Positions 9,030 to 18,153 of a stretch of 64,000 bases of DNA are shown here, piece after piece. This DNA is from Rhodococcus sp. ARC_M6. Its GTDB lineage: Bacteria; Actinomycetota; Actinomycetes; Mycobacteriales; Mycobacteriaceae. The notes below the pieces were generated by a model. It made no database searches, had not been told where the DNA came from, and saw only the letters and a list, made by a program, of their open reading frames with translations. The stretch lies in assembly GCF_022810305.1 (NCBI RefSeq), contig NZ_JALGQH010000009.1, positions 62,001 through 126,000 on the forward strand, written 5' to 3'. Position 1 is the first letter of the stretch, and each line of letters starts with the position of its first letter. A program made the translations under genes and the position numbers.

Positions 9030-12000
9030 ATGGTCGACAATGATCCACCACCGACACAGCGCGATGTCGTGATCGCAGATCTGACCGCCGCGGGCTTCGA
9101 GGACGCCGAGGAGATCGGCCGCGGAGGCTTCGGCGTCGTATTCCGATGCCTAGAGCGTTCCCTGGACCGCACTGTTGCGGTCAAAGTTCTCACCGGCACC
9201 TTCAACCGCGGGAACGTCGATCGTTTCCTACGCGAGCAACGCGCGATGGGCCGACTGACGGGGCATCCGAACATCGTCAACGCCCTCCAGATCGGCGAAA
9301 CAAGTAGTGGTCGGCCTTACATCGTGATGCCGTATCACCCTCTGGATTCATTGCAGGCTCGGATCAGCCGTGACGGCCGACTCGATTGCGAGGCGGTGCT
9401 GCGACTGGGTGTCAAAGTAGCCGGCGCTCTCGAAACCGCACACCGTCTCGGCATCATCCACCGGGACGTAAAGCCGGCGAACATTCTGTTGACGGACTAC
9501 GGCGAACCCGAACTGACGGATTTCGGCATCGCTTACGTTGCCGCCGATGTCGACACGGCCGCGGGATCGGTCGCCGGATCCCCCGCATTCACGGCGCCTG
9601 AGGTTGTGGACGGAGAAGCACCGGGTGCGGCCGCAGACATCTACGGTCTCGCTGCGACTCTCTTCTCCGCCGCAACAGGCCGACCGGTACCGGATGTGCG
9701 TGAGCAAGGCATCCCGGACGATGTGCGCGAGGTTCTCGAACGGGCAATGTCCGTCCGTCCGGATGACCGCCCAGCCACAGCCGCCGAATTCGGTGACGAA
9801 CTGCGGCAAATCCAAGGCGATCACAGCTGGCCCGTCGACGAGATGGCGTTGAACACCGAACCTCTACCGGCGAGAACCACTCACGACCGTCCGCGGGCAA
9901 GCGACTCCACGCCCCGCAGTTTCACGCCCCGCAGTTTCACGCCCCGCAGTTTCACGCCCCGGAACACCCCGTCTTCGACCAATAGCGTCGGGTCGAAGAC
10001 ATCGCGAGACCACTTGGGGAACCTGCCGCTGGAGCTGACCAGTTTTGTCGGCCGACGCCGGGAGATGACGGAAACGAAGAAACTGCTGGCGTCATCCCGC
10101 CTGGTGACGCTCACTGGAGTCGGCGGTGTGGGTAAGACCAGGCTGGCGCTACACGTCGCTCGACACTCACGGCAAGCATTTTCTGACGGTGTCTGGTTGG
10201 TCGAACTAGGCGAAGTCAGAGACGAGCCTCTTGTCGCCGAAGAGGTGGCAGCCACGCTCGGACTGCGGAATCTGTCCGCCCGCCCGGCCGTGGACACATT
10301 GATCCAGCACCTGAGTACGTGTCGAATTCTCCTGGTGCTCGACAATTGTGAACAGTTGCTGGACCCGGTAGCCGAGCTCACCGAGTCAATTTTGCGGACT
10401 TGTCCCGAGGTACGAATACTGGCAACAAGTCGGGAGCCGCTGGGGATCGGCGGGGAAACGGTAGTACGGGTCCCGCCACTGACGGTGCCCGCTCCGGATC
10501 AAATTCCGTCTCTGCGTGGGCTGTCGGGCTACGACGCGGTGACGCTCTTTACCGAACGCGCCTGCGCCGCTGTCCCGACCTTCGAAATCACCGAAGACAA
10601 CAGGGTTCCACTGGCTCAGATCTGTCATCGACTCGACGGGCTGCCACTACCGATCGAATTGGCTGCGGCGCGTTTGCGTTCGATGTCGATGACGCAGATC
10701 CTGGAACATCTCACCGACCGATTCCAACTCTTGACCGGCGGTAGCCGCGGTGCACCGTCGCGCCAGCAGACGCTGCGTCTGTGCATGGACTGGAGCTACG
10801 AACTGTGTTCGCCGCTCGAGCAACAGTTGTGGGCTCGGTTGTCGGTCTTCGCGGGCGGATTCGAGCTGGACGCTGTGGAGTCGTTGTGCGCGTTCGACTT
10901 TGGCCCGGGCGATGTACTGGACGGATTGGCATCACTGGTCGACAAGTCGATTCTCATTCGGGAGGAGCCGACCTCCGTCGTTCGATACCGATTGCTGGAA
11001 ACGCTGCGAGAGTACGGCTGGGAAAAGCTACACGAGGCCGGCGAGAGTACCGCGATACGCCGTCGGCATCGGGACTGGTTCGAGAAACTCGCTTTGCGCG
11101 GTGCTGCGGAGTGGATCAGCTCGACGCAACTGGAGTGGATTACTCGATTGGGCCATGAGCAGCCCAATCTCCATGAGGCACTGGAGTTTTGCCTCTCCGA
11201 ATCCAACTCGAACGACGTCGAACCGGGACTCCATCTCGCGGGCGCCATGTTTCCGTTCTGGTTCTCCCGCGGCGTCTACAGCGAGGCCCGACACTGGTTC
11301 GACCGTGTTCTGGCATGCAAACCCTCGCACGGGAGCATAGATCGACTCTCCGTGATCTACGGCGCCTGCCTTCTCCTGGCAATCCAGGGCGACAACCCCG
11401 TGGGAGTCACCCTCGCCGAGGAGGGACGCGTTATTGCCGATGAGCTGGCAAGTCCGGTCGCCGATGCACTCGTAGCGCATGCCGACGGAGTGCTCGCACT
11501 CTTCAGCGGCGACATGAAAGGCGCGATCACCAGTATGGAAAGCGCCAGGGCCGCCTTCCGTAGCGACGGCAATCTCCTTCGGCGTGTACTGGTGCTGAAC
11601 CAACTCGGAATGGCCTACGACTCGATCGGAGATCCGACACGTGCCATCGCATGTTACGAAGAATCGCTCGCGATAACCGGTCCAGTCGGCGAGTCCCTCT
11701 ACCGGGGACGGACATCAACGAATCTGGGCCTCGCGCTTTGGAAGCAATGGCAGCAGGGAAAAGAGACGGACCCCGCGCGCGCGGAAGCTTTGATGAAGCA
11801 AGGTCTCCGGCTTGCCCGGCGCGTCGACGATCCACTTGGATCTGCGTGGTGCCTGGAACTGCTGGCGTGGATCGCGGGCGGCGACGACACGTACCGGCAC
11901 GCAGCCCTTTTGATGGGCGCTGCGCAGGCGCAGTGGCATGAGATCGGCAACCCGGCCATCCGTTTGCTCAGCCTGACCGGCGATCATGACAAGTGTGAAC

Positions 12001-12335
12001 AAAACGCCCGGCAGGCGCTTGGGCAACGAACATTCGAAGCTGAATTCAAAAAAGGTAAGGGAATGACGTTCGCCGACGCGGCGGCACTAGCACTGGGCGA
12101 GAATCCGCAAGTCACGAATCCACCCAGTAGCGGCGGAACTAATCTGACCAAACGTGAACATGAAGTCGCGGAACTTGTAGCCGGGGGCCTGACGAACAAA
12201 GCGATCGCTGCCAAATTGGTGATCTCACAGCGCACCGCTCAAGGGCACGTCGAACATATTTTGACAAAGCTCGGATTCAACTCGCGTACGCAGATTGCGG
12301 GCTGGGTGGTCGAGCGTGCCCACGAGGTCACGTAA
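9030..12335 (+). CDS. pknK: PknK-like Ser/Thr kinase with ATPase and LuxR domains
   Basis: A 1101-residue cytosolic signalling protein. Residues about 15-270 are a Hanks kinase with GRGGFGVVF glycine loop, VAVKVL lysine, HRDVKPANILL catalytic loop, TDFGIA and APEVV. A linker carries three exact RSFTP repeats (296-310). Residues about 340-600 are an NB-ARC/MalT-like ATPase with GVGGVGKTRLA and LLVLDNCEQLLD. A TPR-like region follows, then a C-terminal LuxR HTH (TKREHEVAELVAGGLTNKAI, SQRTAQGHVEHIL). Size and domain order match M. tuberculosis PknK, a transcription-linked kinase. ATG 9030 was preferred to TTG 9009; neither has a strong ribosome-binding site. Confidence 0.9.
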   Translation: MVDNDPPPTQRDVVIADLTAAGFEDAEEIGRGGFGVVFRCLERSLDRTVAVKVLTGTFNRGNVDRFLREQRAMGRLTGHPNIVNALQIGETSSGRPYIVMPYHPLDSLQARISRDGRLDCEAVLRLGVKVAGALETAHRLGIIHRDVKPANILLTDYGEPELTDFGIAYVAADVDTAAGSVAGSPAFTAPEVVDGEAPGAAADIYGLAATLFSAATGRPVPDVREQGIPDDVREVLERAMSVRPDDRPATAAEFGDELRQIQGDHSWPVDEMALNTEPLPARTTHDRPRASDSTPRSFTPRSFTPRSFTPRNTPSSTNSVGSKTSRDHLGNLPLELTSFVGRRREMTETKKLLASSRLVTLTGVGGVGKTRLALHVARHSRQAFSDGVWLVELGEVRDEPLVAEEVAATLGLRNLSARPAVDTLIQHLSTCRILLVLDNCEQLLDPVAELTESILRTCPEVRILATSREPLGIGGETVVRVPPLTVPAPDQIPSLRGLSGYDAVTLFTERACAAVPTFEITEDNRVPLAQICHRLDGLPLPIELAAARLRSMSMTQILEHLTDRFQLLTGGSRGAPSRQQTLRLCMDWSYELCSPLEQQLWARLSVFAGGFELDAVESLCAFDFGPGDVLDGLASLVDKSILIREEPTSVVRYRLLETLREYGWEKLHEAGESTAIRRRHRDWFEKLALRGAAEWISSTQLEWITRLGHEQPNLHEALEFCLSESNSNDVEPGLHLAGAMFPFWFSRGVYSEARHWFDRVLACKPSHGSIDRLSVIYGACLLLAIQGDNPVGVTLAEEGRVIADELASPVADALVAHADGVLALFSGDMKGAITSMESARAAFRSDGNLLRRVLVLNQLGMAYDSIGDPTRAIACYEESLAITGPVGESLYRGRTSTNLGLALWKQWQQGKETDPARAEALMKQGLRLARRVDDPLGSAWCLELLAWIAGGDDTYRHAALLMGAAQAQWHEIGNPAIRLLSLTGDHDKCEQNARQALGQRTFEAEFKKGKGMTFADAAALALGENPQVTNPPSSGGTNLTKREHEVAELVAGGLTNKAIAAKLVISQRTAQGHVEHILTKLGFNSRTQIAGWVVERAHEVT
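9915..9959 (+). repeat. Three 15-bp tandem repeats inside pknK linker
   Basis: The unit CGCAGTTTCACGCCC occurs three times head to tail with no mismatches and in frame, encoding RSFTP three times; a fourth unit has begun to diverge (cggaacacc). It lies in the disordered linker between the kinase and ATPase, so copy number could change without breaking the frame. Confidence 0.95.
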
Positions 12336-12663
12336 GGGAAAAGTGGGGAAACCGCTCCCCTGGCTCAGTGAACTGGAAAGCCACTCGCGACAAATTATGC
12401 GGCACCGCGTTCAGTCCGTGGTCGATCACCGTGTACAGCCACGGACCTTCGTCCAGTTCTACGATCGCGATGACCGGGACGTGCATTCGACCCGGTTCGC
12501 ACCAACCGTCCAGCGCAATGCGGCAGGAGACGATGGTGCCCTTCCCACAACAGGGCACCACGTCGAGGTTCACTCCACGGCATCCGGGACAGATCCTGGT
12601 CCGCGGCGCGGACAGTTGTCTACACCCCGCGCACCGCAGAATGGTCAGACATCGACTTTCCAT
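12328..12663 (-). CDS. DUF35 (Zn-ribbon/OB-fold) protein
   Basis: A 111-residue protein with an N-terminal rubredoxin-like zinc ribbon (CAGC ... CPGC) followed by an OB-fold rich in GTIVSCRIAL and VIAIVELDEGPW, the DUF35 pattern. DUF35 proteins usually partner thiolases or acyl-CoA-handling enzymes, but no such gene is adjacent here, which makes it an orphan. Its end overlaps the convergent pknK stop by eight bases. Confidence 0.8.
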   Translation of the reverse strand: MESRCLTILRCAGCRQLSAPRTRICPGCRGVNLDVVPCCGKGTIVSCRIALDGWCEPGRMHVPVIAIVELDEGPWLYTVIDHGLNAVPHNLSRVAFQFTEPGERFPHFSLT

Positions 12664-12690
12664 GATTTCACTGCGTTTCTAGATTTGAAA

Positions 12691-13254
12691 TCAGAACCGA
12701 CGGGCCATGTGGAAAGGCATCGAGTCGAGAGGTGCCCGTGTGACTGACTGGCCGCTGGTCGGCGCATGAACGACCTGACCGTTACCGGCGTAGATACCGA
12801 TGTGGTCACCACCGTAGTAGAGCACCAAGTCGCCCGGTCGCAAATCGGCTTTGGAGACCGCGACGCCGCTGGCTTCCTGGTCATACGTGGTACGTGGGAT
12901 CGAAACGCCCGCCTGCGCGTACGCCCACTGGGTCAGACCCGAGCAATCGAAGGAGTTCGGTCCGGTAGCACCCCATACATACGGTGACCCGATCTTCGAC
13001 TCCGCAGCAGACAAGGCGCGGTCGCCGGCGCTGGGCGCGGAATGGATGACATCCGGCGTCTCCATCGGATTGACCGGCACCAACTGATTGGGCAGAGCGG
13101 GGATCGTGAAGTCGATACCTGGAATTGACAGTGGTTGGGCGCTCGCGCCTGCTGTCGTGGCGGCGAAGGTACCTGCAGTGAGTGCGGCAACCACGATGGC
13201 GCCTCGGATAGTGCGGCTCAAAGCTGTGTTTCGGCTGGTCATACGTACGGCCAT
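12691..13254 (-). CDS. Secreted NlpC/P60 peptidoglycan hydrolase
   Basis: A 187-residue exported protein: signal peptide with IRGAIVVAALTAGTFAATTAGASAQ and probable cleavage after ASA, a short linker, then an NlpC/P60 domain with the catalytic Cys in NSFDCSGLTQWAYAQAG, His in GDHIGIYAG and polar residue in VVHAPTSG. Such proteins cut stem peptides (D-Glu-mDAP) of peptidoglycan; the compact single-domain layout resembles mycobacterial RipD/RipB-like proteins. Start either ATG 13254 or ATG 13242. A long untranslated leader lies upstream. Confidence 0.9.
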   Translation of the reverse strand: MAVRMTSRNTALSRTIRGAIVVAALTAGTFAATTAGASAQPLSIPGIDFTIPALPNQLVPVNPMETPDVIHSAPSAGDRALSAAESKIGSPYVWGATGPNSFDCSGLTQWAYAQAGVSIPRTTYDQEASGVAVSKADLRPGDLVLYYGGDHIGIYAGNGQVVHAPTSGQSVTRAPLDSMPFHMARRF

Positions 13255-13970
13255 GATCTTGTAGATTTCCTTTTCTCGGTACTCCGGCCCGGATCGGGTC
13301 GGCCATGGCCATAACTCTGCAGTTTGTTCGCGTTCGTGACTTCCGCCGAATGGACCGAGACATACCTATTTCGGCCGCGCTCGAAAAACCAGGTATTCGA
13401 CACGCAACGCCAGCCTCGCTGATCGAAGAACTGGCGGTGTGAGACGCGAGGCCGGCACGATTCGGTAGCGCTAGTGGCCGAAATGTAGTGATTTCGGACA
13501 TAACCGACCGGCAGTTCTGCGTGCGATGGTCACAAATAGGTACCAATCCAGGTACTTTGACCATTGACTTACGGGTACCGGAATGTATCGACATCACGGG
13601 ACCCCGCAAGGGCGCGCTGTCGGAACAACCGACAGGCCGGTTGGTGGCTACGATCCGAAGCGCTGATCGCATTCTCAAAATTGTTGCTACACAGCAATTT
13701 ATGCAATGTTTTGGAATACCGATGGCACCGCGAGAGTGCCGTGCGCATCATCGGCGCGGGCACATAACATCTATCGACACGGGAAGAAGTGCCGTTACAA
13801 CTTCGCAATTGGTCATCTCCCCGCACCGCAACAACCTGGATTCAACAGGTACCTCATGGCAACCGAACCTTCTGAGCGCCCACTGCGCCGGTCCCAAAAT
13901 GCGGCAGGGAAGAATCATGGGCCCCGGGGCGTTACACACTCCAACAGCCCGAACTATGGAAAGGACCCCT
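13255..13970. other. Long divergent intergenic region between NlpC/P60 and thioredoxin genes
   Basis: About 716 bases with open frames but none with convincing codon use or a recognisable protein. On the minus strand the last bases before the NlpC start read AGTACCGAGAAAAGGAAAT and contain the ribosome-binding site; the leader could be structured. On the plus strand, around 13540-13590, a stretch TTGACTTACGGG followed by GGAATGTATCG is a possible promoter. Nothing firmer can be supported. Confidence 0.4.
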
Positions 13971-14342
13971 GTGGCCACCCAGACACTCACCCAGCAGAAC
14001 TTCGACGAAACGATCAACGGCAGCGATGTCGTACTCGTGGACTTCTGGGCTTCCTGGTGCGGCCCGTGCCGCCAGTTCGCCCCCACCTTCGAAGCCTCAG
14101 CCGAGAAGCATGCCGACGTTGTTCACGGCAAGGTGGACACCGAAGCGGAGCAGGGTATCGCGGCAGCAGCGAACATCCGCTCGATCCCGACGATCATGGC
14201 GTTCCGCGAAGGCATCTTGGTGTTCAACCAGGCTGGCGCATTGCCCGCTCCCGCACTCGAGGATCTGATCACTCAGATCAAGGCACTCGACATGGACGAG
14301 GTCCGCAAGGAAATCGCCGCCCAGAACGCTCCTGCCGAGTAG
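13971..14342 (+). CDS. trx: Thioredoxin
   Basis: A 123-residue cytosolic disulfide reductant. The active site FWASWCGPCRQFAP is intact, with the cis-proline loop at RSIPTIMAF. Start GTG 13971 (VATQTLTQ) is placed by the strong GGAAAGGA ribosome-binding site at 13958-13965; the long upstream frame is not coding. The C-terminal extension DMDEVRKEIAAQNAPAE is longer than in E. coli TrxA. Convergent with polA across a perfect palindrome. Confidence 0.95.
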   Translation: MATQTLTQQNFDETINGSDVVLVDFWASWCGPCRQFAPTFEASAEKHADVVHGKVDTEAEQGIAAAANIRSIPTIMAFREGILVFNQAGALPAPALEDLITQIKALDMDEVRKEIAAQNAPAE

Positions 14343-14354
14343 TTCAACTCACGA

Positions 14355-14400
14355 ACAAAGGCGCGACGGAAATCGAATTCGATTTCCGTCGCGCCTTTGT
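14355..14400. terminator. Bidirectional terminator between trx and polA
   Basis: A perfect 46-bp palindrome (two 23-bp arms, no mismatches) 12 bases after the trx stop and 28 bases from the polA stop. The outer arms end in ACAAAG/CTTTGT, giving T-rich tails on both strands, so it should terminate both convergent genes. Confidence 0.85.
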
Positions 14401-14403
14401 CTA

Positions 14404-14432
14404 TTCGAAGCTCAGTTCGTTCGAAGCTCAGT
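14404..14432. repeat. 13-bp direct repeat covering the polA stop codon
   Basis: TTCGAAGCTCAGT occurs at 14404-14416 and again at 14420-14432. The second copy contains the polA stop (TCA at 14428-14430 on the plus strand), so a small tandem duplication has happened at the 3' end of polA. Confidence 0.8.
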
Positions 14433-17166
14433 GAGCCGCGCTGTCCCAGCTGCGTCCCGCTCCCACCGACACGTCGAGTGGGACCGACAACTCGATTGCA
14501 GTGGACATCTTGTCCTTGACCAGAGCCGTGACCTGCTCGAGTTCCGACTCCACCACTTCGAGCACCAATTCGTCGTGAACCTGCAGCAGCATCCGCGACT
14601 TCAAACCTGCTTCCTCGAGAGCCTTCTGCACGTTGATCATCGCAACCTTGATGATGTCTGCTGCAGTGCCCTGAATTGGCGCGTTGAGTGCCGCACGCTC
14701 AGCGACTTCCCGACGCTGACGGTTGTCGCTGTTGAGATCCGGCAAGTAGCGACGACGACCGTAGAGCGTCGACGTGTAACCGTCCTTGCGAGCCTGCTCG
14801 ACCACGGCATGGAGGTAGTCACGGACTCCGCCGAATCGGGCAAAGTACGCATCCATCTGCTGTTTCGCTTCTTCGGTGGAGATCTTGAGCTGCGACGCCA
14901 GTCCGTAGGCGCTCAACCCGTAGGCGAGCCCGTACGACATCGCCTTGACCCGACGACGCAGTTCCGGCGTGACCTCCTCGATAGGAACACCGAAGGCGCG
15001 TGAACCGACAAAACTGTGAAGATCCTCGCCGGTGTTGAAGGCCTCGATCAGCCCTTCGTCGCCGGAAACGTGCGCCATGATGCGCATTTCGATCTGGCTG
15101 TAATCGGCGGTCAGGAGGACATCGAATCCCTGGCCAACTACAAAACCGTCGCGAATTTCCCGGCCGGCGTCATTGCGGACGGGGATGTTCTGCAGGTTCG
15201 GATCGGTGGACGACAGGCGCCCCGTCGCGGCAACAGTCTGGTTGAACGTGGTGTGGATGCGACCGTCGTCGGCAACAGCCTTGAGCAGACCATCCACTGT
15301 CACCTTCATCCGCGTCGCGTCGCGATGTGCAAGCAAGTGCTCGAGGAACGGGTGTCCGGTCTTGTCGAACAGGCCCTGCAATGCCTCGGCGTCGGTGGTG
15401 TAACCGGTCTTGGTCTTCTTGGTCTTGGGCATGTCGAGTTCCTCGAACAACACGACCTGCAACTGCTTCGGCGAACCGAGGTTGATCTGCTTGTCGATCA
15501 CGGCGTACGCGGAGTCGGCAGCAGCTGCGACCAGCGAAGCGAACCGGCTCTGCAGATCATGCAAATGCGCACTGTCGATGGCGATTCCGGTGGCCTCGAT
15601 CTTGGCGAGCTCCACCGTCAACGGCAACTCCATGTCGGAGAGAAGCGACTTCGATTCGATCGATTCGAGTTCGGTGTCGAGGGCGCGAGCCAGATCAAGA
15701 ACGGCCTGAGCACTGAGCATTGCCGTCTCAGCTGCTTCCGCATCCAACTGATCGGTGTCGTCGAGCAGCGAAAGCTGTTCCTGCCCTGACGTTTCTGCCC
15801 GGAGTTCACGCTTGAGGTACCGGAGAGAGAGGTCATCGAGGTTGAAGGTGCGCTGACCGGGGCGCACCAGGTACGCGGCCAGAGCCGTGTCGCTGGTCAA
15901 TCCGCCGAGCGTCCATCCACGGCCACGCAGGGCATGGATTGCCCACTTCGCTTCGTGAATCGCCTTGGGCTGACCCGCATCCGCAAGCCAATCACCCAAT
16001 GCTGCTTCATCTTCCGGAGTGGCCGAGGTTGTCGAAATGTAGGCGCATTCTCCGTCCGATGCCGCGATCGCCAGTGCAGTTGTGTCACCCGCATACGGCG
16101 TCCGAGTGCCGATGACGGTTACACCGTGGCGTTCACCGGTGCGGGCATGAGCGTCAAGCCACGCTGCAACCGAGCCTGGCTCGAGAGCGTCACCGCTGAC
16201 CTCGAAGCCCTCTTCGGCTTCGGGTTCCGACGACGAGAGCGTCGCAAAGAGTCGGTCACGGAGAACCTTGAACTCGAGGTCGTCGAAGAGTGCATGAATC
16301 TTCTCGCGGTCCCACGGCGACAGAATCAACTGCTCCGGCGTGTACGGCAGCGGAACGTCGCGAACCATCTCGGTGAGCTGACGGTTGAGCAACACGTTTG
16401 CGATGTTCTCGCGCAATGAATCGCCGACCTTGCCGCGAACCTTGTCAACGTTGTCGACCAATCCCTGGAGATCGCCGTACTCGCGAATCCACTTGGTGGC
16501 CGTCTTTTCGCCGACACCGGGGATGCCGGGGAGGTTGTCACTCGGGTCTCCGCGCAGCGCCGCGAAATCCGGGTACTGCGCCGGCGTGAGGCTGTACTTT
16601 TCTTCGACAGCCTCCGGGGTGAAACGGGTGAGCTCCGAGACACCCTTCTTGGGATAGAGAACCGTCACGTTCTCGGTGACCAGCTGCAACGCGTCGCGGT
16701 CACCGGTGACAACCAGCACGCGATATCCGAGAGCCTCGGCTTGAGTAGTCAGTGTGGCAATGACGTCGTCGGCCTCGAAACCTTCTTCAGCCATGACCGG
16801 GATACCCAGAGCGCCCAGGACGTCCTTGGTGATGTCGATCTGGCCCTTGAACTCGTCCGGAGCCTTGGCACGCTGAGCCTTGTACTCCGGGAACAGTTCC
16901 GCGCGAAACGTCTGACGCGAGACGTCGAAGGCGGCCGCGAGGTGCGTCGGCTTCTCGTCGCGAAGAAGGTTGATGAGCATCGATGTGAAGCCGTACACCG
17001 CATTGGTTGCCTGGCCGCTATGCGTCTTGAAGTTGTCCGCCGGCAATGCGTAAAACGCACGGAAAGCCAGGGAATGCCCGTCGAGAAGCATCAGGAGCGG
17101 ACGGTCTTCCCCCGATCCGATTGCGACGGCGGAGGTACTGGACGGAGTTGCGGTTGCGGGGCTCAC
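14428..17166 (-). CDS. polA: DNA polymerase I
   Basis: A 912-residue repair and Okazaki-fragment polymerase. The N-terminal third is the 5'-3' exonuclease (LLMLDGHSLAFRAFYALP, GIPVMAEEGFEADDVIATL, GDPSDNLPGIPGVGEKTA). The middle 3'-5' exonuclease-like domain appears to lack the usual catalytic acidic residues, as in mycobacterial PolA. The polymerase has motif A DYSQIEMRIMAHVSGD, the O-helix RRVKAMSYGLAYGLSAYG and motif C QVHDELVLEV. ATG 17166 (MSPATATPSS) gives the usual length. Monocistronic. Confidence 0.97.
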   Translation of the reverse strand: MSPATATPSSTSAVAIGSGEDRPLLMLLDGHSLAFRAFYALPADNFKTHSGQATNAVYGFTSMLINLLRDEKPTHLAAAFDVSRQTFRAELFPEYKAQRAKAPDEFKGQIDITKDVLGALGIPVMAEEGFEADDVIATLTTQAEALGYRVLVVTGDRDALQLVTENVTVLYPKKGVSELTRFTPEAVEEKYSLTPAQYPDFAALRGDPSDNLPGIPGVGEKTATKWIREYGDLQGLVDNVDKVRGKVGDSLRENIANVLLNRQLTEMVRDVPLPYTPEQLILSPWDREKIHALFDDLEFKVLRDRLFATLSSSEPEAEEGFEVSGDALEPGSVAAWLDAHARTGERHGVTVIGTRTPYAGDTTALAIAASDGECAYISTTSATPEDEAALGDWLADAGQPKAIHEAKWAIHALRGRGWTLGGLTSDTALAAYLVRPGQRTFNLDDLSLRYLKRELRAETSGQEQLSLLDDTDQLDAEAAETAMLSAQAVLDLARALDTELESIESKSLLSDMELPLTVELAKIEATGIAIDSAHLHDLQSRFASLVAAAADSAYAVIDKQINLGSPKQLQVVLFEELDMPKTKKTKTGYTTDAEALQGLFDKTGHPFLEHLLAHRDATRMKVTVDGLLKAVADDGRIHTTFNQTVAATGRLSSTDPNLQNIPVRNDAGREIRDGFVVGQGFDVLLTADYSQIEMRIMAHVSGDEGLIEAFNTGEDLHSFVGSRAFGVPIEEVTPELRRRVKAMSYGLAYGLSAYGLASQLKISTEEAKQQMDAYFARFGGVRDYLHAVVEQARKDGYTSTLYGRRRYLPDLNSDNRQRREVAERAALNAPIQGTAADIIKVAMINVQKALEEAGLKSRMLLQVHDELVLEVVESELEQVTALVKDKMSTAIELSVPLDVSVGAGRSWDSAAH

Positions 17167-17224
17167 GGTTGATCAGTCTAGGGATCCCTACTGACATCGA
17201 TACCCCCGACCAGGTTTACCCAGC

Positions 17225-17842
17225 TCAGGCGTTCGGCTCGCCGCTAAGCGTTTCGAGAACCACCTCGGCGACGTCCTTCATCGTGGACCGCCTGTCCATC
17301 GCAGCACGCTGAATCCACTTGAACGCCTCCGGTTCCGTGAGCGCCTGACGAACCATCAACACACTCTTGGCCCGTTCGATGATCTTGCGAGCCTCCAAAC
17401 GATCCGACAGGTCCACGATTTCACGCTCGAGCGCAGTCACCTCGCGGAACCTGCTGACTGCCAGTTCGACTGCCGGCATCAGATCGGTGATGGAGAAAGG
17501 CTTGACCAGATACGCCATCGCGCCGGCGTCGCGAGCCCGCTCCACCAATTCGCGCTGACTGAACGCTGTGAGAATGACAACAGGAGCAATTCGTTTGGCC
17601 GCGATCTCCGACGCGGCGTCGATCCCGTCCCGCCTGGGCATCTTGACGTCCATGATCACCAAGTCCGGCCGGAGCGCTTCCGCCAACTCCACCGCGACCT
17701 GACCGTCGCCGGCTTCGCCGACAACGTCGTAACCCTCTTCGCGGAGCATCTCGACCAGATCCATGCGGATCAACGCTTCGTCCTCGGCAACAACAACGCG
17801 ACGCGGTGCGCTCTGGTTACCTTGTGGCAGTAGCGAATTCAT
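17225..17842 (-). CDS. pdtaR: ANTAR-domain response regulator (PdtaR-like)
   Basis: A 205-residue two-component regulator. Residues about 15-130 are a receiver with VVVAEDEALIRMD, phospho-acceptor Asp in LVIMDVKMPRRDG, the Thr in VILTAFSQ and Lys in YLVKPFS. The C-terminus is an ANTAR RNA-binding domain (LEARKIIERAKSVLMVRQ, AFKWIQRAAMDRR), which acts by antitermination in the family. ATG 17842 (MNSLLPQG) was chosen because AGGAGG lies nine bases upstream; an ATG at 17851 sits directly on that site. Location beside polA matches Rv1626 of M. tuberculosis; the partner histidine kinase is not in the window. Confidence 0.93.
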   Translation of the reverse strand: MNSLLPQGNQSAPRRVVVAEDEALIRMDLVEMLREEGYDVVGEAGDGQVAVELAEALRPDLVIMDVKMPRRDGIDAASEIAAKRIAPVVILTAFSQRELVERARDAGAMAYLVKPFSITDLMPAVELAVSRFREVTALEREIVDLSDRLEARKIIERAKSVLMVRQALTEPEAFKWIQRAAMDRRSTMKDVAEVVLETLSGEPNA

Positions 17843-17949
17843 GGCCACCATCCTCCTCTGTCGAACCGCCCCGACACGAGACGCGAACATAAAGAGGGTA
17901 CCGGTGTTTGACTTTGAAATCGCATCTTCTAATGTAGTCATCGCAACAA

Positions 17950-18026
17950 GCCCTCGTATCCCAATTGGCAGAGGAAACGGATTCAAAACCCGTCCAGTGT
18001 GAGTTCGAGTCTCACCGAGGGCACCA
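17950..18026 (+). tRNA. tRNA with CAA anticodon (Leu by anticodon), short variable loop
   Basis: A cloverleaf can be folded by hand: acceptor GCCCTCG/CGAGGGC, a 3-bp D stem TCC/GGA, anticodon stem ACGGA/CCCGT with loop TTCAAAA (anticodon CAA, reads UUG), variable region of only five bases (CCAGT), T arm GTGAG-TTCGAGT-CTCAC, discriminator A and encoded CCA (18024-18026). The anticodon stem has an A-C mismatch at its loop-closing pair. Bacterial leucine tRNAs normally have a long variable arm, so the charging identity is uncertain. It lies about 110 bases from the divergent pdtaR start. Confidence 0.8.
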
Positions 18027-18153
18027 TTTGCGTCAGGCGCCGAAAGGCCGCACAGACAAACTGTCGACGTTCGGCCGCGTCCACGATCACCGGCCGTTAT
18101 GTTCGATTCATGCAACACACTTCGCAGATTCCCGGCACCACGGTTTCGTTCGC

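Noticed and set aside
13488-13970. Upstream part of the thioredoxin open frame
   Set aside because: No family, poor codon bias, and a strong ribosome-binding site places the true start at GTG 13971.
17950-18026. tRNA as an attachment site for an integrated element
   Set aside because: No integrase, no phage genes and no repeated tRNA 3' end could be found in the window.
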